Shown one piece after another: positions 8,001 through 16,404 of a stretch of DNA of 36,927 bases. Position 1 is the stretch's first letter. Each line of letters starts with the position of its first letter. A model generated the notes under the pieces. It worked only from the letters and a program-made list of their open reading frames with translations, did not search any database and had not been told where the DNA came from. The stretch comes from an uncultured bacterium (GTDB lineage Bacteria > Verrucomicrobiota > Kiritimatiellia > RFP12 > UBA1067): positions 1 to 36,927 of the forward strand of contig CACWSW010000070.1 of assembly GCA_902763655.1 (NCBI GenBank). The letters run 5' to 3'. Made by a program: the position numbers and the translations under genes.

Positions 8001-9314
8001 CTAGTCTGCAACGGTAGCGGTAGCGTCAATAGACTGGCCGAGATGGTAGTCCAGGAGCTTGGGCTCGTCTTCGCTCAGGTCAAAAGTCAACTCCTGCGTC
8101 ATGGTGAACTTGGCCACGCCCCTATCGGCTATTGTCAAGTCTGTGTCCGCAATGCCGAAACGCAGCCCGCCGTGAAGGGTATGTGTGAACTTCGCGGTCT
8201 TCCCGTCGGGCAGAATGTCCAGCTGGAAGCGCATGAGGCCGCCATGGCATGGGGGTAGGCCGTATAAGCGGTCGGTCATGGGAGCTCCGACGAGCATCTC
8301 TCCTCCCTTGGCGGCATGCATGGCACCGCCGTCAGGATGCCCTACGGTCGGCGGCAGAGTCGCCCCCATCATGACATATAAGAGGCTATTGCCGGCGTTC
8401 TGTGTCAGTATTGTGGAGAGGACTTTTCGGTGCAATGGATTGGTCACGACACTCTTGAGGGCGGCAGCGATATCGGCTGCTGGCACGGTAGCGTGGGTGA
8501 ACGTGCGTCCCGCGATGGTGTAGTCGCTGCGCGTCGCATCCTTCATGAAGGCATTGCTGATGCCATCTGTACCGATTTCAGCGCTGCTGGACTGGCAGAT
8601 TTCCTTGATAGTACCCTGATTGTACTTCAGGAATGCCTCGTCAAGGTCTTTGGTACGCGGATCGCCTGGCACGAAGTCGTCGAAGCGGGAGATCCTCTTG
8701 ACAACCTCGGCGACGTAGGCATCGGCTCTTCGCGCAAGGGCCGGGGCGGTCACGATGCGGACGATATTGTTGGCGAGGATGCAGGCATTCTTGCCAGTCA
8801 GGGCTTGCCCGTGCTTGAGGAGGAGCCCAATCGCCTTCTTCTGCTGGCCTGAAGTAAGCCTGAATTCCGGATCGCCGTCCAGCTGGCCGACGAAAGAGAC
8901 GGCATCTGTGATCAAGGCCTTGTTTCTCGCTGCGATGATGGCGGTATTGATTGCCATGATGCGGCGCGCGGTGAGCGGCTTGCCGTGGCCGTAGTCCTTC
9001 ATGTTCATCGCCTTCAATACGCTGGCGGGGATGTGATCCTCGCCGCCGAACATGTTTGACACGGCGAGCATGAACCTGTCGCGCGTGACGTCGTTCGCAA
9101 TCTTGTCGAAGGATGAGCGCCTTATGGCGTAGACCTTGTCGTCCGTCGCGGCGGTGATTGTCCGCACGGACATCCCGCCGGCGGGCACCGACTCTACCTT
9201 CGCGCTGTCCACGCGGGCGATGGCCTTGGTGTTCCCGTGTCCCATCGCGTGCTCCGCGAAACGCACGAACTGGTCGAACTGAGACGCGGCGTTGATCTGT
9301 ACTTGTGTCGGCAT
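8001..9314 (-). CDS. Single-module paralogue of the giant protein (437 aa), unknown function
   Basis: This is the second stand-alone copy of the module. It shares nearly identical blocks with the 449-residue neighbour (FGGEDHIPASVLKAMNMKDYG, split here as FGGEDHIP and KAMNMKDYG; KPLTARRIMA; LTFDLSEDEPKLLDYHLGQ) and the N-terminal NTKAIAR and TDDKVYAIRRS motifs found in the giant protein. Secondary structure looks helical for the first 250 residues and beta-rich after. No signal peptide, membrane segment or catalytic motif is apparent. The 37 nt before its ATG, and the 30 nt before that, resemble the sequence between yggS and the giant gene, so it probably arose by duplication of that gene's 5' end. 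Gene reality is well supported by its paralogues; the function is unknown. Confidence 0.75.
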   Translation of the reverse strand: MPTQVQINAASQFDQFVRFAEHAMGHGNTKAIARVDSAKVESVPAGGMSVRTITAATDDKVYAIRRSSFDKIANDVTRDRFMLAVSNMFGGEDHIPASVLKAMNMKDYGHGKPLTARRIMAINTAIIAARNKALITDAVSFVGQLDGDPEFRLTSGQQKKAIGLLLKHGQALTGKNACILANNIVRIVTAPALARRADAYVAEVVKRISRFDDFVPGDPRTKDLDEAFLKYNQGTIKEICQSSSAEIGTDGISNAFMKDATRSDYTIAGRTFTHATVPAADIAAALKSVVTNPLHRKVLSTILTQNAGNSLLYVMMGATLPPTVGHPDGGAMHAAKGGEMLVGAPMTDRLYGLPPCHGGLMRFQLDILPDGKTAKFTHTLHGGLRFGIADTDLTIADRGVAKFTMTQELTFDLSEDEPKLLDYHLGQSIDATATVAD

Positions 9315-9351
9315 GTCCGGTTTCTTTGCTTAGGGCTGCATTCTGTCCTGT

Positions 9352-9381
9352 CTACACGAGCGTGAACGAAAGGTTACGGTC
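9352..9381 (-). repeat. Direct repeat copy 1: duplicated yggS 3' tail
   Basis: This 30-nt segment matches 16375-16404 at all but about two positions (CTACACGAG, then a variable base, then GTGAACGAAAGGTTAC). Read on the minus strand it encodes RNLSFTLV-stop, against CNLSFTLV-stop at the real yggS end. In each copy the stop is followed by a 37-38-nt spacer containing CAGAA and GCAAAG, then the ATG of a module-protein gene. Confidence 0.7.
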
Positions 9382-9423
9382 TTCTGAAAATCTCCGATCT
9401 GCTCCCTGAGTCTTTGGCTCTGC

Positions 9424-9740
9424 CTACACGGCTATGAAGTCCAGCGGGAGCGAATCATTGACATGTACGGCGGAAAGCCGCTCGCGGGCCGCTCGGGCCG
9501 CGCCGGCCAGCAGGCGGAACTCCTCCACGAACGCCTCCGCCGCCATCGGAAGGGGGAAGATGCGGTGAAGGACGACCGCGCCGATCCCGTGCTCGATGTG
9601 CCGATAGCCACGCCCATGTCGTCGAGGGCGAAGTTGACCCTGCCGTTCTCCTCCGGCACGAGCTCGTGCGCGTCGACGCCGGAGGTCTTCGCCAGCGCGG
9701 CGAGAATCTCGTTCATGTTCCGTACGTTCTCGTCAGTCAT
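9424..9740 (-). CDS. Small CesT-type secretion-chaperone-like protein, frameshifted
   Basis: The ATG at 9740 overlaps the stop of the 2199-residue gene (ATGA). The first frame reads a small acidic start (MTDENVRNMNEILAALAKTS, then VDAHELVPEENG and FALDDMGVAIG) and then turns into arginine/serine-rich nonsense ending at 9432. If one base is missing near 9600, reading continues as IEHGIGAVVLHRIFPLP and MAAEAFVEEFRLLAGAARAA, ending FIAV-stop at 9424. That gives about 105 residues. The composite resembles the second half of CesT/Tir-type type III secretion chaperones (acidic, a beta-strand, then an amphipathic helix), which are usually encoded next to their effector. The family assignment is by eye and tentative. 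The frameshift could be a sequencing error or a real lesion. Confidence 0.5.
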
Positions 9741-12700
9741 TCTTCACCTTCTCTTTTCTGCAGGAGCGCGTCGGCGAGCTCGCTGATCTCGGGCATGTCC
9801 CTGTGCATGTAGTCCGTCCACCTGCTTGCGACGTTTACAACGCCTTGCGCATCCCCAAGCTTTTGTGGGTCTTCTTGGTATATGTTTTTGGGCGTCGTGC
9901 CGTTCGGCAACGGAGGGAACTCTTTTGCCTTGGAGCCGTCTGGCATGGTGCCCAGGCCGAGAGGCGCGCTTCCGTTAATTATCGGCAAGAGGCTTTCCCT
10001 TGTCAAGTTGGTGTCGTGCGCGGCACGCTCGATCACTGCGTCGCTCGTCCAGTATTCCGGCTTGCGTACCCTGCCTGCCGCAGCGATGTCCTTGGCGGCC
10101 GCGATGGCCTCGTCGAGCCGCGTCATCGCAGCGTCGAACGCCGTCTTGTCGAGACGAGTGCGGAGTTGCTTCTCGAACTCGATCCGGCCTTGGGAAGGCG
10201 TGCCGTCCGCCTGCTTGTCGAGCGCCATGAGGTTGTTGTACATGTCCTCGTCGATCTCGTCCGGCACGGGCACGCAGTTCCAGCCAAGGCCATCGATGCC
10301 AATGAAGGCTATCGGAGAGGCGAACTTCGAGAGATCGACGGTTATGGTTCCGTCAGGGTTCCTCGTGACGCCATGCTCCGCGTCGATTCCGTACGCGGCC
10401 TCGAACTGGGCTTCGCTCAGACCAGGATAGAATTTGGAACGGATGCCGTTGATCTTCCCCTCGAACACCTGCGCGTGACTCGTGTTCAAGAGAAACTTGT
10501 TCAAGCCGATGCAGTTTCCGGGGAAGGCGAAGTCGTTGTCTATTGCCTTGAGATCTACGGCGCCGGTCTGCTCGTCGACGCTGATGAAGTAGTTGTTCCC
10601 ATGGCGGTCGAGCTGGCCCGTGATCAGATCAAGCCATGCGAGACGGTTGGCCTTTTGCGCAAAAGTGGAGATAAGTGTTTTCGACTTCGCGATGGCGTCG
10701 GTGTCGCCTGCTCGCACTTTTCCAGCGAGAGACTGGAGCGACGCCTTGCTGAAGCCGTCCGGTCCCACCTTGTCCAACTGGAACTTCGCGGGACTTTGTC
10801 CCTTCGCCAGATCCATGAACGTACCATATTCACCCTGACATATGCCGCAGAAAGACCTCACCGTCACGTCTCCCGCGCCGATCGCATCAGCCACGTCCTG
10901 CGTCGCGAGGTTCAGCACGACCGCCTGCTGCGAGCCAGCGTAGAGACCTTGCACCGGAACGGCCGTCAAGAAACCCTCTCGTGCGGAGGCCTCCGGCTTG
11001 AACACGAAAGACCTCTCGACGCCGTCTTCTCCTCTATACGTAACCATGTTCACGGAGTTGACGCCGCCTTCCCCGAGCGGGGCGGAAGAGGTGAAGTGAT
11101 TGTCGTCTATGCCGGGGGGCGGCGCATCGTTCGGTCCGAGGCCGTGGGCGAGCAGTTCGACCGTCGTGCCGAGGTTCGTCCGTCCGGACACGATGGCGTG
11201 AACCGCCTCGCCGGTCATGGTTGCGGAGTTGGCAAGTCGAGCGGACCTTTCCGCCGCGTCGACGATATGATTCACCAAGGGCTCTATTTCGCGCGAGTTA
11301 AAGTGCAGCATCGTAGCCCTCGCGGCGAGAAAATTCGGACGGTTCTGGTCCCCTGCCGCAAGAGCGCGCTTGAATTCTTCCAGTTCCGCAGGGGAGAAGG
11401 CGGCTTTCGCCTCTGGTGATGCTGCGTCGAGAATCGCCGCACCCTCCCGCTGGATACGACCAAAATCGAGCATCGTGGTTTTGAACACCTCGGTGGTTGA
11501 GGCCATTGCATTTTGCAACACCTTGTTGAGCTCAATCAGCTGCTTCCTTGCACTGACATCCCAGGGCGCGTCGATGACGGCGTTTGCTGCCTCGCGGACA
11601 CTCTGGCACCGCGCCAAGGCGGTGGCAATGCCGTGAAGCCCCGCCTCGTGGTAGAGCTCAATGGCCTTTTCGCTGAAGAGGGGGGAGTCGCCGAGCGAGT
11701 AGGTGCGTCGGGCGAAATCCTTGAGCGCGGAGACGGCAAGCGAGTCGCCGTGCATGAGCGGCGGCTCGAGCTTGGAAAGGAGCTCGCCCAGCACGCCTCT
11801 GGCGGAGGCGATCACGGCCTTGTCCATCTTCGCGCCGTTCGGGGTGACGCCGCCGGCATGCTCCAGCATCAGAAGGTCGAAGTTGAACTCGTTGACCGTC
11901 CGCGTGAGTTCATCGAACTCCTGCTTCGTCAGCACGGTCTCGCGGCCCTGGAACGACTTGAGCATTTCAGAGAGGCGGTCTGCGGCTGAGGGTGTGCCGG
12001 CCGGGCCCTTCATGGCCTCGAAGATGTCCGTGTTGCCGTGCATCTCGAGCGTCTTCGCGCCCAGCATCTGGAGGGTGGTTCGTCCGCCTGCGGCCGTTTG
12101 CGCGCCAGTGGCGTCCAGCTTCGCGAGCTCTTCCGCGAGCGAGTTGATCTCCGAGATGCGGCGGTCGCACGTGAGGCGCATTTCCATGATCGCGCCGTAC
12201 TGGTCGTCGTTCAGCTCCACGCCGCGCAAAACGATCCGAAGCGACTCCGACAGGTTCACCTGGGTTCTGATGGCGTCCCTGAGTATGACTGCGGCCTGGT
12301 AGACGGACTTCTGATTCTTCTTCAGAGTCGCCAGGCTCGCGTCGGAAAGGCCCGCGCGGTACGCCGCCCCGATGTCCGCCGGGTTGAGACTGTCGAGCCT
12401 CGCGAACACATTTGCCGCCTGCCGTGCGATGCCGTCGAGCTTCTTGAGGTTCCTCTTGCCGATGTCGGTGCCGGAGAGGACGTCCTTCAGCTCGTTTGCG
12501 TCCACGCTCGCGACCGACGATTCACCGGCACGCGACATGAGGAGGCTGAGCTTGTCCATGAGGCTTTTCACCGTCTCGCCGGTCGATGGCTGCGCGCCGG
12601 CGGTTCCATCGACGGTGGCGGGCCCTGCGGGGGCTGCTGTCGGCGGCGGTGGCAGGCTGGTGATCTGGATCGGCGTCGTGGTGACATGTCCGTCGATGCC

Positions 12701-15700
12701 CACGGTTGAGGTCCAGTTGAAGGTGATGGGGCATCCGGGCGGGCTGTCGTAGCGGATGGTGATGGCGCCGTTCGCGGGGTCGCGCGCGAGAGTGAAGATG
12801 ACGGGCGAATGCTCGTCGCTGCTGAGCCCGTGCTCCGGGAATCCTCCGCGCAGCTGCGAGAGTGCGCCTTGGCTCATCGAGAAAAGGACGGAGTTGAGCT
12901 GGCGGGGATGCGCTTCTCCGCAGAGCTGCTTGATTTGCGAGTAGAGGTTCCTCGCCTTGGTGGCATGCTCCGATCCGTCAATGTTGGCCCGGTAGGTGAA
13001 TTCAAACGGCGCCGCGTTGGGAACGTTGACGACGAAGCGGGGGTTCGGGATGATGTTGGTGTGCGTCGGATCGCTTGTCAGGGTGTATCCTGTCGGGCGT
13101 CCGAGGTCACTTTGCATCACTCCAAGGCCGCTTTCCGGATCGAGCATGCCGCCCAGATCGGTTGAGAAAGGAGCCTCGTGGGCTGGGCTTGGCGGTATTT
13201 CGCCCCTTTCGGCGAAGGCGCACGCCTCTTCGAACGACAAGCCTTTCTGGTTGATGGATAGTCCCAGCGTGGTATACAGGGTTATCGCCTGGTAGTTGTC
13301 CGGGGTCATATCCCCCGCCTTCGACTGGACGTACGCCATGAGTCGCTTCTGGATGCCTGTGTTGAAGGTGTCGATGGTCTGGATCGGATTGCTGGGTACC
13401 GTGGGCTGGATGTCGCCGAAGCAGGTGGCCCAGACGTTCTTGGCCGAAAGCTGGCCGTTGGCCTTCAGCGCCTGCAGCTCGTCGAAATGGCGGAGGATCC
13501 GTGTGGTCACGAAGGGGCCCGTGCCGGAAACCGCCTTCGCGTTGCCATCCTTTGAGGTGAAGATCGGCATGAGCATGTCCGTGCAGCGGTAGAATATCTC
13601 GCGCTGCTCTTGCGTCATCTGCATGAGCGTGAAGGTGTTGCTCGCGTTCATGCCGCGCCCGAAGAACCTCGTCGCGGGGTTGTTCTGCATCCCGAAGATG
13701 TCTTCGGGCTTTCCCGAAAGTCTGATGCCGGGATCGGACGCCAGCTGCTCGAAGACGAAGAGCTCGAGGCCCGCCGGCGTTTCTCCGACGTCGCCGTACA
13801 GGTTGAAGGCCGTCACGGTCGTCTTCGGCTTCGTGGCGTTCCATCCGACTTGTTCCTTGAGGTCCGTGTGCCAGGTGGCGAAGTCGTCGAGCAGCTTCAG
13901 GCCCTGCTCGAACGTCTTGGGGTCATCCAAGAACCGTCCGCCGTATCCCATGAGCCTGTTGGCCTTGTAGCCCGGCGTCATCACTTCGACCAGGGCCTGC
14001 TCTTGGGTGATGCCAGGGATCATGGCCATGAAGAGGTTGGCCGCGCGGTTGATTTTCACCAGTTCCGCAGGGGTGTAGCCCTTCGCGGTGGCGCGGGCTA
14101 CATTTGACGGATCCGCGAATAAATCCACCTTGACGTACGAGTTGTATTTTGCGATCTTTTGTGCCTCGTCTTCTAGGGATTCTGCCGTCTTGATCATGCT
14201 CTCGAAGAAAGCGACTGCGCCGTCCATGAAGCTGTCGCGGTTGACGATGTGCTGGAGCGCCTCGGTGTACTGCGCGACGGGAATATGCTTTTGCAGCACT
14301 TCGATCTGTGTGTCTCCGAGATTCCTGATATGGCTTTTCAGCAGTTGCAGGCCGAGCTGCTGGCGCTGCTCGCGCACGATGTTCTGGGCGCGCGTCTTGG
14401 CGGCGGCGACCGTGTCGGGATCGCTAGACTGGAGGTCGGCCAGGATGTTCCTCACGTTCTGGTCGTCGGACTTGTCGATGACGTCCATGAGGAGCTTCAC
14501 GTCGCTTTGGTTGTTCGATGCGCTGACGGGGGAAATTCCCGCAACGGTGACGAGATTCAGCACCTCGGTATGTATGTCGGGCACCTTGTCGGCCCATCCG
14601 GCGTCGACGATCTTCTGCGCCATGGCCTTGATGTCGCGTACGGCGGCGTCTCGTGTGGCGGGGTCGCGGAGCCGGACGATGGTTTCCTTTTCAAGGCGTG
14701 GCGCGTTTTCATCCCCTGCCGCGCCGGCAATCATCTCGTCGATCATCGTGCCGTCAATTCCCAAGTTGACCAGGAGTTCGATGTCATCCTTCGTGACGAG
14801 CCGTTCGGAGACGAGTTTGGCCAATGCGTCGTCGCCTTCCTTGAGGGCGTCGAGCACGGCCTTTCGGAACTCCGGCTTGGCGGGCTCTCCTGAAAACTCG
14901 ACTGCCTTTACAGGCACTCCCAGATTGGCCTTCGAGATCAAAGCGTGCGTGACGTCCGTCACGTCAGAGAGTGGGCAATCTATTGGGGTGACAGCTCCTG
15001 AGATCGTCGGAGGCTGGGCAAAGACGAGGTGTGGTTCCCCGCTCTGTCTGTCGAAGGAAAGGGTGAGGTTGACTTCGACATGGACCTTTGATCGAGCGGC
15101 GTCAAGAGGCACCGGGTTGCCGTCTTTTCCGAATGCGACGTTGTGGCGAAGGACGCCATCAATCTTGATCTGATAGCTTCCGTCGTCTGCGCGGTCGAGG
15201 GAGTACCCCATAACACCTGTCAGGGCCGCTCCGAACATGAAGTCGAACGGTTCCCCTGCCTGCTGTATGCTGCGTAAAATGTCGGCGGAGAAACCCTGGT
15301 GAACGATGTCGCCGATTATGCGGGAAGCGCGTTCGCCGTTGACGGTGTCTTCCGCGAAGAACCGTCCGATCTTTGTAGCCATTTCGGCACGATCGGCGCT
15401 CGATTTGCGCATGTCGTTGACATGGGTCACGAACGAGTCTCTGATCTTGAGGCCAGATCCCGCGCGAGCGTAATCAGTGAGGGCATCTTCGAAGGACGCG
15501 CCTATGTCGGGGTATTTGTCCGGCTTGTCTGCTCGGGCGAGGCTGTCACCCAGGCGTGTGGATATCTCCTTCTGCACGGCTTTCCCGAGCGTTATGTTGA
15601 AGTGCTGTCCGTTGGCGGTGACCTTGGGAAGGCTCGCGCGCAGGTCGTCGATCTTGAATTGGTCGAGCTTGTCGCGGTCCCGTGGAATGCTGTTGAACAG

Positions 15701-16336
15701 TTTGCCGGCATGTGGCGCGAACGTGGGGTCGAGAACCATTTCGAGGAGTTTGTCGATGATGCGCGATCTGACGAATGGCCTGAGAGGGAGCATCTCGTCT
15801 GCATGCTCGGCAATGATTTTCTTCACCTGATTGAACTGCTCTTCCGTGATGGTCTTCCGACCAGCCGTGGACGTGACGTTCGGCTGAGAGGGGATTACGA
15901 GGCCATTTCTTAGGAGGTCATGCCTAACCCACCCGTCGGCATAGCGCAACTTGGTGTCCTCGCGCATGATGGCAACCTTTACAGCCTCGATGCGGCGCGC
16001 GGTGAGTGGCTTGCCGGACTTGAAGTTTTTCATGTCCAGCGCTTCTAGCACGCTTTTGGGGATGTTCTTCTCGCCCTTGAAGGTGTCGGCGACAGCCTTT
16101 AGGAACAATTCCCGCGTGGCGTCGTTCTCATCCTTGTTGACCTGGGAACGCTTGAGCGCGTAGACCTTGTCCTCGGTCGTGGCCTCAATCTTTCGCGGAC
16201 CGTCCGGACCGGCAAGCGGGGCGCCGGAACGGGCGATGGCCTTGGTGTCGCCGTGCATCAGCGCGTCTGCGGCGAACATCGCGAACTGCTCAAACTGTTT
16301 GGAGATTTCGAGTCCTGTTACTTCTGGTCTTGCCAT
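9737..16336 (-). CDS. Giant modular protein (2199 aa) with C-terminal PI3/4-kinase-like domain; candidate secreted effector
   Basis: Residues 1 to about 480 are the module shared with the two shorter neighbours: HGDTKAIAR, TTEDKVYALKRSQ, GEKNIPKSVLEALDMKNF, GKPLTARRIEAV, then a beta-rich end near NLTLSFDRQSGEPHLVF. A long mostly helical region follows. A second beta-rich stretch (FTLARDPANGAITIRYDSPP...) precedes a Pro/Ala-rich linker near 1225-1255, then more helices. The C-terminal domain, about 1750-2080, has a glycine-rich loop (PLGEGGVNSVNMV), a lysine in FVFKPE (K1780), a catalytic-loop motif LDRHGNNYF (D1910, N1915) and a metal motif AIDNDFAF (D1933). This is the order seen in PI3/PI4-kinase-fold enzymes (FKP, DRHxxN, ID). 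No signal peptide or membrane segment is seen. The ATG at 16336 follows GCAAAGGC. The kinase fold is reasonably supported; substrate, export and role are inference. Confidence 0.8.
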   Translation of the reverse strand: MARPEVTGLEISKQFEQFAMFAADALMHGDTKAIARSGAPLAGPDGPRKIEATTEDKVYALKRSQVNKDENDATRELFLKAVADTFKGEKNIPKSVLEALDMKNFKSGKPLTARRIEAVKVAIMREDTKLRYADGWVRHDLLRNGLVIPSQPNVTSTAGRKTITEEQFNQVKKIIAEHADEMLPLRPFVRSRIIDKLLEMVLDPTFAPHAGKLFNSIPRDRDKLDQFKIDDLRASLPKVTANGQHFNITLGKAVQKEISTRLGDSLARADKPDKYPDIGASFEDALTDYARAGSGLKIRDSFVTHVNDMRKSSADRAEMATKIGRFFAEDTVNGERASRIIGDIVHQGFSADILRSIQQAGEPFDFMFGAALTGVMGYSLDRADDGSYQIKIDGVLRHNVAFGKDGNPVPLDAARSKVHVEVNLTLSFDRQSGEPHLVFAQPPTISGAVTPIDCPLSDVTDVTHALISKANLGVPVKAVEFSGEPAKPEFRKAVLDALKEGDDALAKLVSERLVTKDDIELLVNLGIDGTMIDEMIAGAAGDENAPRLEKETIVRLRDPATRDAAVRDIKAMAQKIVDAGWADKVPDIHTEVLNLVTVAGISPVSASNNQSDVKLLMDVIDKSDDQNVRNILADLQSSDPDTVAAAKTRAQNIVREQRQQLGLQLLKSHIRNLGDTQIEVLQKHIPVAQYTEALQHIVNRDSFMDGAVAFFESMIKTAESLEDEAQKIAKYNSYVKVDLFADPSNVARATAKGYTPAELVKINRAANLFMAMIPGITQEQALVEVMTPGYKANRLMGYGGRFLDDPKTFEQGLKLLDDFATWHTDLKEQVGWNATKPKTTVTAFNLYGDVGETPAGLELFVFEQLASDPGIRLSGKPEDIFGMQNNPATRFFGRGMNASNTFTLMQMTQEQREIFYRCTDMLMPIFTSKDGNAKAVSGTGPFVTTRILRHFDELQALKANGQLSAKNVWATCFGDIQPTVPSNPIQTIDTFNTGIQKRLMAYVQSKAGDMTPDNYQAITLYTTLGLSINQKGLSFEEACAFAERGEIPPSPAHEAPFSTDLGGMLDPESGLGVMQSDLGRPTGYTLTSDPTHTNIIPNPRFVVNVPNAAPFEFTYRANIDGSEHATKARNLYSQIKQLCGEAHPRQLNSVLFSMSQGALSQLRGGFPEHGLSSDEHSPVIFTLARDPANGAITIRYDSPPGCPITFNWTSTVGIDGHVTTTPIQITSLPPPPTAAPAGPATVDGTAGAQPSTGETVKSLMDKLSLLMSRAGESSVASVDANELKDVLSGTDIGKRNLKKLDGIARQAANVFARLDSLNPADIGAAYRAGLSDASLATLKKNQKSVYQAAVILRDAIRTQVNLSESLRIVLRGVELNDDQYGAIMEMRLTCDRRISEINSLAEELAKLDATGAQTAAGGRTTLQMLGAKTLEMHGNTDIFEAMKGPAGTPSAADRLSEMLKSFQGRETVLTKQEFDELTRTVNEFNFDLLMLEHAGGVTPNGAKMDKAVIASARGVLGELLSKLEPPLMHGDSLAVSALKDFARRTYSLGDSPLFSEKAIELYHEAGLHGIATALARCQSVREAANAVIDAPWDVSARKQLIELNKVLQNAMASTTEVFKTTMLDFGRIQREGAAILDAASPEAKAAFSPAELEEFKRALAAGDQNRPNFLAARATMLHFNSREIEPLVNHIVDAAERSARLANSATMTGEAVHAIVSGRTNLGTTVELLAHGLGPNDAPPPGIDDNHFTSSAPLGEGGVNSVNMVTYRGEDGVERSFVFKPEASAREGFLTAVPVQGLYAGSQQAVVLNLATQDVADAIGAGDVTVRSFCGICQGEYGTFMDLAKGQSPAKFQLDKVGPDGFSKASLQSLAGKVRAGDTDAIAKSKTLISTFAQKANRLAWLDLITGQLDRHGNNYFISVDEQTGAVDLKAIDNDFAFPGNCIGLNKFLLNTSHAQVFEGKINGIRSKFYPGLSEAQFEAAYGIDAEHGVTRNPDGTITVDLSKFASPIAFIGIDGLGWNCVPVPDEIDEDMYNNLMALDKQADGTPSQGRIEFEKQLRTRLDKTAFDAAMTRLDEAIAAAKDIAAAGRVRKPEYWTSDAVIERAAHDTNLTRESLLPIINGSAPLGLGTMPDGSKAKEFPPLPNGTTPKNIYQEDPQKLGDAQGVVNVASRWTDYMHRDMPEISELADALLQKREGEE

Positions 16337-16374
16337 GGTCTTGCCTTTGCGTTGGGTGAGGATTTCTGCGTTGC

Positions 16375-16404
16375 CTACACGAGTGTGAACGAAAGGTTAC
16401 AGTC
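16375..16404 (-). repeat. Direct repeat copy 2: yggS 3' end
   Basis: These are the last 30 nt of yggS including its stop. They are near-identical to 9352-9381, about 7.0 kb away in the same orientation. The two copies bracket the giant gene and the chaperone-like ORF, and each lies 37-38 nt before a gene with the same N-terminal module. Confidence 0.7.

Noticed and set aside
9803-11419. A 538-codon plus-strand frame opposite the kinase-like domain
   Set aside because: It has no recognisable motif and no ribosome site. The opposite strand holds the conserved DRHxxN-type motifs.
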